DNA of 12,461 bases from Phoronis ovalis (taxonomy: Eukaryota > Phoronida > Phoronidae). The notes below the pieces were generated by a model. It ran no database searches. It saw only the letters and a program-made list of their open reading frames with translations, and was not told the DNA's origin. This document shows, one piece after another, positions 6,650-12,461 of the stretch. The DNA lies in assembly GCA_028565635.1 (NCBI GenBank), contig JAOXYB010044926.1, positions 1-12,461 on the forward strand, given 5' to 3'. Position 1 is the stretch's first letter. Each line of letters starts with the position of its first letter. The position numbers were made by a program, and so were the translations under genes.

Positions 6650-7290
6650 CTAAATAAGTAAATCTTGTTTTCGCCGGGTATTACCTGCAGCATGCAAACC
6701 CATGCTTTGTTCATGTATTTGCTTTCCAGTGTTTACTACTGTGTAAAGTGGCATTCGATAACGGTTACTTTAAAAGACTATATATGCATATGGCATTTTA
6801 TTTCAAGGATAACTTTTGTGTGTAATTAAACGCGCAGCGCAATAGTGTTCTACGCTTCTTGAAAAGTACAAAAAAAAAACAGATATAAAAAATGTGTTAT
6901 TTATGAAATGTATATCGTTTCGGCGGTAAACGCTTTATAACAGTAATGTGTATTTCGTAACTTTACGAACTGTATAGTCACGCTCAGAAAATATGCATTT
7001 TCCATCTTTGTCACTAGGGGATACTTGAGATAAATCACAAGTTACAGCATACATTTTTAACCGAATTGTATTTTTAATTGTATTTATTATGTTATAAAAT
7101 CGATAATTATTTCTTATCAAACCTTCTTTAAGTAAAAGCATAAATGCTATTTTATTAGTTAATTAATTAAATGTTTTCCGTAGAAAATATTTTAATTTTC
7201 CACACTAGAACCAGCTTGCGGTTATTGCAGATTAGGTTGTTCAAAAGAAAATTAATCATGGCACTATTTGTGACACTTTGCACGCTATGA
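6650..7290. other. Non-coding spacer
   Basis: The stretch is A/T-rich with homopolymer runs (nine A near 6870) and TAATTA runs near 7159-7170. Apart from the ATG end of the frame described at 6542-6649, no gene or repeat is recognised. Confidence 0.6.
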
Positions 7291-7468
7291 GAGTTCGGTG
7301 GAGCAGTGGTTACCACGTCCGCCTGGCATGTCAAAGGTCACGGGTTCGATCCTGGGCTTGTACATGCCTTTCAAGGTAATAAAAAATTACCTGGCTCTCA
7401 ACAGTAGGGACTGTGTTTCCCTCATGGCTCGGATGACTATGTTAAATGGCGGTCCCATTTATTAACTA
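7291..7468 (+). mobile_element. tRNA-derived SINE
   Basis: The head is tRNA-like. TGGAGCAGTGGT (7299-7310) fits the Pol III A box and GGTTCGATCC (7343-7352) is a perfect B box. Their starts are 44 bases apart, as in tRNAs. The order TTACCACGTCCGCCT after the A box is close to tRNA-Val. It is not a working tRNA: the T stem has mismatches and no good acceptor stem forms. The body follows, with a perfect hairpin (AGGTAAT 7374-7380, ATTACCT 7386-7392) and an ATGGCGGTCCC motif near the 3' end. The right border is set where A/T-rich DNA begins and is uncertain. No clear target duplication was found. It would be copied by a LINE reverse transcriptase supplied elsewhere. Confidence 0.85.
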
Positions 7469-7690
7469 AACATTTTCTACGCAGAATAAATATTTATAAT
7501 AATATAATAAATAACTATCCTATTCAGTTCCACATATTGAGTTTTGCACCCAGTTTATTAGAATCACTGAATAGTATAACTATCGATAATCCGTGCAGCA
7601 GAAGTTAATCTTTCAAAACATATATATCTAGGTCATGACATTTCGCCGAGTCATTTTGTTTTGAATACACATATGGATTATTTGCATCGT

Positions 7691-7693
<3 letters not shown>

Positions 7694-7728
<35 letters not shown>
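7694..7728. repeat. (AT)n microsatellite, about 17 repeats
   Basis: An uninterrupted alternating AT tract of about 35 bp, the second in the window, about 225 bp right of the SINE. Confidence 0.95.
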
Positions 7729-7729
<1 letters not shown>

Positions 7730-10223
7730 TATTTATATTGCATACTACTGTTATTTCACGTTTTTTGGCTTTAGTAAAGATTCAAAATATTCGACTACTT
7801 CCGTCTGTGAAATTGAGGGTGCAATACTCATAGACCCGCCCATTGTTTATACATTTGTAAAAGTCCCCAGGTCTCGTAGTAGTGAAAATACATAAAAAGG
7901 ATCACTGTTATAGTTCATAATCTAACTGTACATGTACATTCCATAGGGAACATTGTGTGCATTATTTAGTGGCCTACTAATTTATCGCATCACAGGAATA
8001 AAGTCATTAGTACCTGCATGCAATCTGGAGCTGTTGCGTCATCCCGCGATGCCTAATAGACCGATATTGATATTTCACATAAGAAATTTAATGATGTCGA
8101 ATGAACTTCTTTCTTGCAAGGAATCTCAGACTTTGATTAGTTACAGGTCTCGCAAGAAAAGGGAATCTCTTTTAACATACAGATGTGTAGATAGGTCCTT
8201 TTTATGTTTAATAGTACAGTCGATCCGGTTGAATTTGTATCGTCGCAATGGAAAATAATACCTAAAAAAAACCTCCCAGACAAAATAAATTACGCCGTTG
8301 AACCAATTATAATAATAAAGTAGTATATACTATGTAATTATCCGTGGCTGCTTTTTATTGATAAAAATGTATTTTTGTAACTTTTTATTTATTGTTATCC
8401 AGTATTTTCTTGAAACCACCAAGCGATATTGTTCATGTTACTGACTGTGCGTTTTCCTAATTATAAAATAAATGAAAAGGGAATATTACAGAAAATGACG
8501 CTCTCAAGGGAATCATACGGCTGAAGCAAGCATTCAATAATTGTAAAAAGGCGATTAATATCATTACTATTATTAAAGGGGTCTTTATTCAGGGATTTTA
8601 TATTTTATCACTCGTGTTCTATTACGGTGTAATTAATTGTCAGTGGTAGCATTGTTAAGATTCAAGCCGCCTACTATGCGATTGACCTCAACTAATAAGC
8701 TTAAAATTAAGCAAGGGAGTTTTGCTTATATGATATATTTTTCTTCGCACATTTCCGTCATCCATAATCAAACATTTATCTCTAGGTCAAGGTCACAGTT
8801 AAATCCGATGTTAAGACACAGGAAAAAAACTGCAGATCAAAATAATCGTACCCATTACTACGATTTGTGCATCCACAGAAATGGGACCGTCTTTCTTCCA
8901 CTGGTACTTTTTAATTAATCTCTACGCAGACTATAAACCTGGTATTGTTTTTAAATTATCATATCATCGCTATCAGATATATCAAGGATAGACAATTTAA
9001 ACATACTCTGCTTGTCTTAAAAAAGAGATATTAACACATGTTAACAAAAGAAACGAGGGTTATTTTTAAACATAATTCCGTCAGCTGTGAGAGGATGTAA
9101 CTATCCGTTGAAGTCCTACACGATAGGTTAATTAATTAATGTTAATAACCCCTGCATTAGAAGGGTAGTTGTGATATCGTATTGGTTATTTTCATTATTG
9201 ACATTCCCGGTTAAGGCTTTACATGAAGAGAATCATTAGAATACATGTGTCTATTTAATATAAAAACACAGATTATCATTTACGCACAATTGAACACGGA
9301 TTACGCTCTGAATAACAAGGAGAATGTGTCTGATGTTGCAGAGGTGAGGTGAGTATATCAGGCATTCTCTTTTCCGTATTAAAGCACAGTGCTGTCTTTA
9401 CTCAACAAGACATCGACACGATAGTGAAACAGCTGTGATATGTACATCAACATGAGAATATGAAGGCAGGATGCTGACTGTAAGGTAAAATGGATACGAT
9501 GTTCAAATTATGTGCTACTGTATCTCGTCTGTCTGCTTTATGTATCATGTCTCGTGATACTTCATATCTCCCGGTATGTAACATTTAAATGGAACAAATC
9601 ACTAAATATTCATTAAATAGGTGGTTTCGAAGTATCGTACTTACAGGGACCTAGCTACGAACTTGTGTATTTTATATGCACGACTGTATCTCGGGCCATA
9701 TTATCCGGTGTATTATTTCAGGCAGAATCCCACGAATGTGCAATATATACAGGGTTGCGTATTAAATAAATTAACCCGGGTGCCAATCAGCAATCATTGC
9801 GCAGTATGCAAGATCGGGAGCAGTTTAAATCGTCAGTCAACCGAGACAGACAGTAATAATTAAATTAACCCCGAGTGGTAGGATCTTCTATTATGAATAG
9901 GTTTTACTCAAAAATAGCCGCGCTGTTCTATTTCGTATGTCCGAGCCGGGGTAATATAATCCCCAGGTATCGTGCTTGGGATCGAGCTTAAAACGTGATA
10001 AACGTGATGCAGGACGTTACATCAGATTAAATATGGAAAGTATGGTATGTGGATTTGCACTACCAGTTGTGTTTAAAAGAGAATCGTACTTTCAGTAATA
10101 TGTGAGTGTTTTAAAACTCACTTTTTGTGAACTGTATGTACACTATAGAGCTTAATCAAGTCTCTGATAATACTCTTGGGAAAAGTATCTGCTGTTACTA
10201 GGGTACAATAACATGAAAATAAT
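7729..10223. other. Long non-coding spacer
   Basis: Open frames at 7953-8258, 8637-8918 and 9621-9863 (plus strand, no ATG at the head) resemble no known protein and show no domain, and splice context is poor. Small symmetric signals are TTTCTTGC (8110-8117) with GCAAGAAA (8152-8159), GTATCA (9542-9547) with TGATAC (9555-9560), and ATTAACCCCG (9864-9873) with CGGGGTAAT (9947-9955). TAATTA-rich runs occur near 9127-9140. Nothing stands out as a gene. Confidence 0.6.
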
Positions 10224-10249
10224 GTTAACCATAATAGTTAACCATAATA
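10224..10249. repeat. Two tandem copies of a 13-bp unit
   Basis: GTTAACCATAATA is repeated exactly, head to tail (10224-10236 and 10237-10249). Each copy contains the palindrome GTTAAC. Confidence 0.85.
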
Positions 10250-11058
10250 AAAATGCTTGGTAAAATCAGGTGTAACGAGTGTATGTAATCCTTGGCGCCT
10301 TGTGTTTTTAGAGCTGGCATGTGCATCAGCAGCCTGTCATCTAGATAAATATATACAACATTCATATCTGTGATGTATAATATGGACCATGGGCCTACAC
10401 GTTCAGCGTCTTTACAGATGTTTATGTACTGTATTATGCGTAAAGCCTATTCCGTCAATCAATCCCAGCTGTACGTCTTATTAACTGACAGCGCGAACAC
10501 AAGTTTAATGAACACGAAATGCGTCAGTGTACTATCTCCAAAACTATCGAAAATGTGGCCATTTCGAAATATGATTATTTTACCCTCTGGTCGATAGTAA
10601 GTAATGATACGACTTTTAAATATATGTCTGGACCCACATACCGTTTTTACGTGCAGTGCATGTGGAAAACAATATTTTAGTTTAGATAGAAAAAGCATAA
10701 ATCAACTTGTCAAAAGACTGTCACCATCATGAAAAATATGACCGTATATGTAGTATATATTTCTTGAAAGCCGACACATTATTAGATGTGTACATTTACT
10801 TTATTGCGATAATATTTTATTGCAGAAATTGATACACGTAAATGAGAGTTAATTATTTTTTGTACAAATATCTGCATTAAACACCCAGATCAATCGTTTA
10901 CTTGTGAATACCTCGATCAATTTATACGCAAAGTAACAAAAACAAAGCTGTTTAATATTCGATAAAACTAACAGCCTCACTAATTAAGCTATTACCATAT
11001 GTTTATACATTAATTGTGTTTAGGCCGATCTTATTCGTTTTTTCGATCTTTTAGGCTT
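10250..11058. other. Non-coding spacer
   Basis: Overlapping short frames on both strands around 10370-10700 have no recognisable product. The rest is A/T-rich with no repeat or RNA that I can identify. Confidence 0.6.
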
Positions 11059-11188
11059 AAACAAACACCCTGCGTTGCAAGTCAAGGTTGCGTGTTGTTT
11101 AGAGCCATAGCCGCGTCATAGCGTCTTTTATGACGCTTTTTTAATATCTCGGGCACTTCCGTCAAGACGTAACGTTCATATCGTGCCC
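11059..11188. other. Cluster of three stacked hairpins
   Basis: AAACAAACAC (11059-11068) pairs with GTGTTGTTT (11092-11100) with one bulged base. GCGTCATA (11113-11120) pairs perfectly with TATGACGC (11129-11136). GGGCAC (11151-11156) pairs with GTGCCC (11183-11188), enclosing a palindromic ACGTAACGT. The region is richer in G+C than its flanks. Adjacent stem-loops would fit a structured RNA or a transposon end. No covariance evidence is available. Confidence 0.35.
11113..11142 (+). terminator. Terminator-shaped hairpin with T run
   Basis: The 8-bp perfect stem with an 8-base loop is followed at once by six T (11137-11142). In bacteria this would be a textbook intrinsic terminator. In an animal the T run could stop RNA polymerase III, but no A/B-box gene is seen upstream. 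The shape is certain and the function is unsupported. An alternative stem AGCGTC/GACGCT overlaps it. Confidence 0.25.
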
Positions 11189-12427
11189 TTAATGTAGAAA
11201 ATGGATCAAACGCCTATGAAGTTTTTCTTTGGTGTATTTCTTGTCATGTGATCTTACGCTACTTTTATGGCGACACAGGTATCTGTATTTTTCTGTAACT
11301 TGCGTACACGAAATTTAAAACTTAAAAGTAATGTAAATACAGAGTAATTGTTGTACGTCAAAGAATGTGACATATAATTCATTAAATATAAACGAATGCA
11401 ATGATGATGATTTCAGTAAGCGCAAGAATTCCTGTACATCATGTGATGGATTTAAATAATGGAATCTTTAATAAATAATTAATCAAATTTCTCATACGAT
11501 TACACGCGTCCATATGTACATATTTAATACAAACAGTACAGGTAATTCCGCACTCACTGATTCATTAAGGCAGGTGAACGTAAGTTTGTTCTTTCCTCCG
11601 GATCCGCCACTTCTTACCTTAACTACTTATTTAGCGTCAGTAAAATCGGGAACTCCCTGGAATACGTTTTCGGCTTTATCGTTGGACTTGAGATTACTTT
11701 AATAATAATTGCGAGTGGACGAATGTGTTTGGAGCAGAATATCAGATAACGTATTGTTAATATTATTATATTAATAAGTAGTGTAACCTAAGAGTAGTTT
11801 TCATACGCCCAGAGAATGCAAGTTGTCCATTATTAAGGGGTATGCCAGTGTCGTTGTTCATTGAGTACGTAATAGATTAACATTCGTTCATTATATAGCG
11901 CAGACTGCCTGCCACGACGGCCACGAATATCAATTCTTATACTGTCGAAAGCCTGAAAATAGTATTGAGTTATTAACAGTATGTGACGTTAAAAAACCGC
12001 ATAGCTTTTCTTGAAACTCCAATTGATACGCTGCACATGTTCTCTGTTAATTACTGCCTCCTCCTGTGTAACACAATATTGAATATGTTAATAATTGTAT
12101 TTCACTATATGACTAACATTTAATTTGTTTCCGCTTTAACCGTGTTACCATTCAGAACTCTGCATATAACTAAACACATTGTCTCCATGCATATGCATAA
12201 CGTGTGAAAACTTATACTAGTGATATGTGTTTATTGCTGAACAGTCACATATTTAACATGTTAAGCTGAAATTTGAAAAGCAGGTGCTCTATACGCAAAA
12301 TTATTTAATTTTTCGCAAATTAGCGCAACCTTATGAGTAGCAATTGAAAGACATGTATTAATTTACAGACTGACTGAAATGCATCTGTTTTAATTTATAT
12401 AATTACATTTCATCTTTTTCTGTTGTC
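11189..12427. other. Non-coding spacer
   Basis: A frame at 11514-11702 on the plus strand is less A/T-rich than the surroundings and has a GTAAGT donor-like site at about 11580, but no acceptor or known product. A perfect 12-bp palindrome ATGCATATGCAT lies at 12187-12198. Nothing else is recognised. Confidence 0.6.
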
Positions 12428-12457
12428 ATATCTATATCTATATCTATATCTATATCT
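12428..12457. repeat. (ATATCT)5 hexanucleotide repeat
   Basis: Five exact head-to-tail copies of ATATCT end four bases before the window edge, so the array could be longer if imperfect copies follow. Confidence 0.95.
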
Positions 12458-12461
12458 AGCT

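Noticed and set aside
7291-7362. Functional tRNA gene
   Set aside because: The A and B boxes are good, but the T stem has mismatches and no acceptor stem pairs. SINE head fits better.
7179-7481. 10-bp inverted repeat (CGTAGAAAAT / ATTTTCTACG) around the SINE
   Set aside because: The perfect match is short, the flanks are A/T-rich and unlike each other, and no target duplication is seen. It could be a larger element carrying the SINE, but support is too thin.
7953-8258. 101-codon open frame, plus strand
   Set aside because: It starts with a non-ATG codon and has no recognisable domain or convincing splice sites. Such length is not rare across six frames.
8637-8918. 93-codon open frame, plus strand
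   Set aside because: It has no ATG at the head and no recognisable motif. Likely chance.
9621-9863. 80-codon open frame, plus strand
   Set aside because: It has no ATG at the head and no domain. The surrounding DNA looks non-coding.
10370-10698. Overlapping open frames on both strands
   Set aside because: Neither product is recognisable, and overlapping antisense frames of this size are expected by chance.
11113-11142. Bacterial intrinsic terminator
   Set aside because: The shape fits, but nothing in the window suggests bacterial DNA or an upstream gene, so only the shape is reported.

Overview
This window reads as non-coding animal (eukaryotic) DNA. It is about two thirds A+T by eye, has no convincing long open reading frame on either strand, and shows no operon-like gene packing. 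It contains simple-sequence repeats, a tRNA-derived SINE and several short inverted-repeat elements of the MITE or foldback type. The mix of SINE, MITEs, (AT)n tracts and scattered ACATGTAC-like palindromes would fit a marine invertebrate, perhaps a mollusc. That placement is inference only; nothing here fixes the species.

Left part (1-3240): A/T-rich spacer with a degenerate tRNA-like segment near 240-300, three good hairpins (559-599, 887-917, 1203-1252), a 126-codon stop-free run on the minus strand (1461-1838), an (AT)15 tract, a 161-bp MITE-like unit (2001-2161) and a 2.3-copy tandem repeat of about 115-120 bp (2171-2434). A textbook RFX X-box lies at 3048-3061. About 170 bp downstream is a TATA/initiator pair.

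Middle part (3238-6210): a 283-bp element with perfect 15-bp inverted ends (3238-3520) is followed by spacer, a GATA-bearing hairpin (3958-4008) and a hairpin cluster (4767-4852). Then comes the dominant feature: a foldback element of about 1.32 kb (4890-6207). Its two arms of about 380 bp are inverted copies of each other. The left arm is interrupted by 269 bp between TA dinucleotides, and the loop is T-rich with its own short repeats.

Right part (6208-12461): two short stretches just after the foldback element look like possible exons on opposite strands (6273-6470 plus, 6542-6649 minus). A tRNA-derived SINE with intact A and B boxes lies at 7291-7468, and a second (AT)n tract at 7694-7728. 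The next 3 kb hold nothing recognisable. A cluster of stacked hairpins, one followed by six T, lies at 11059-11188. The window ends in five copies of ATATCT.

No functional protein-coding gene, intact tRNA, rRNA or CRISPR array can be supported. The best candidate for something undescribed is the foldback element with its composite arms and nested insertion. Next are the 283-bp element that carries a core-promoter-like signal in its own terminal repeat, and the hairpin cluster at 11.1 kb.
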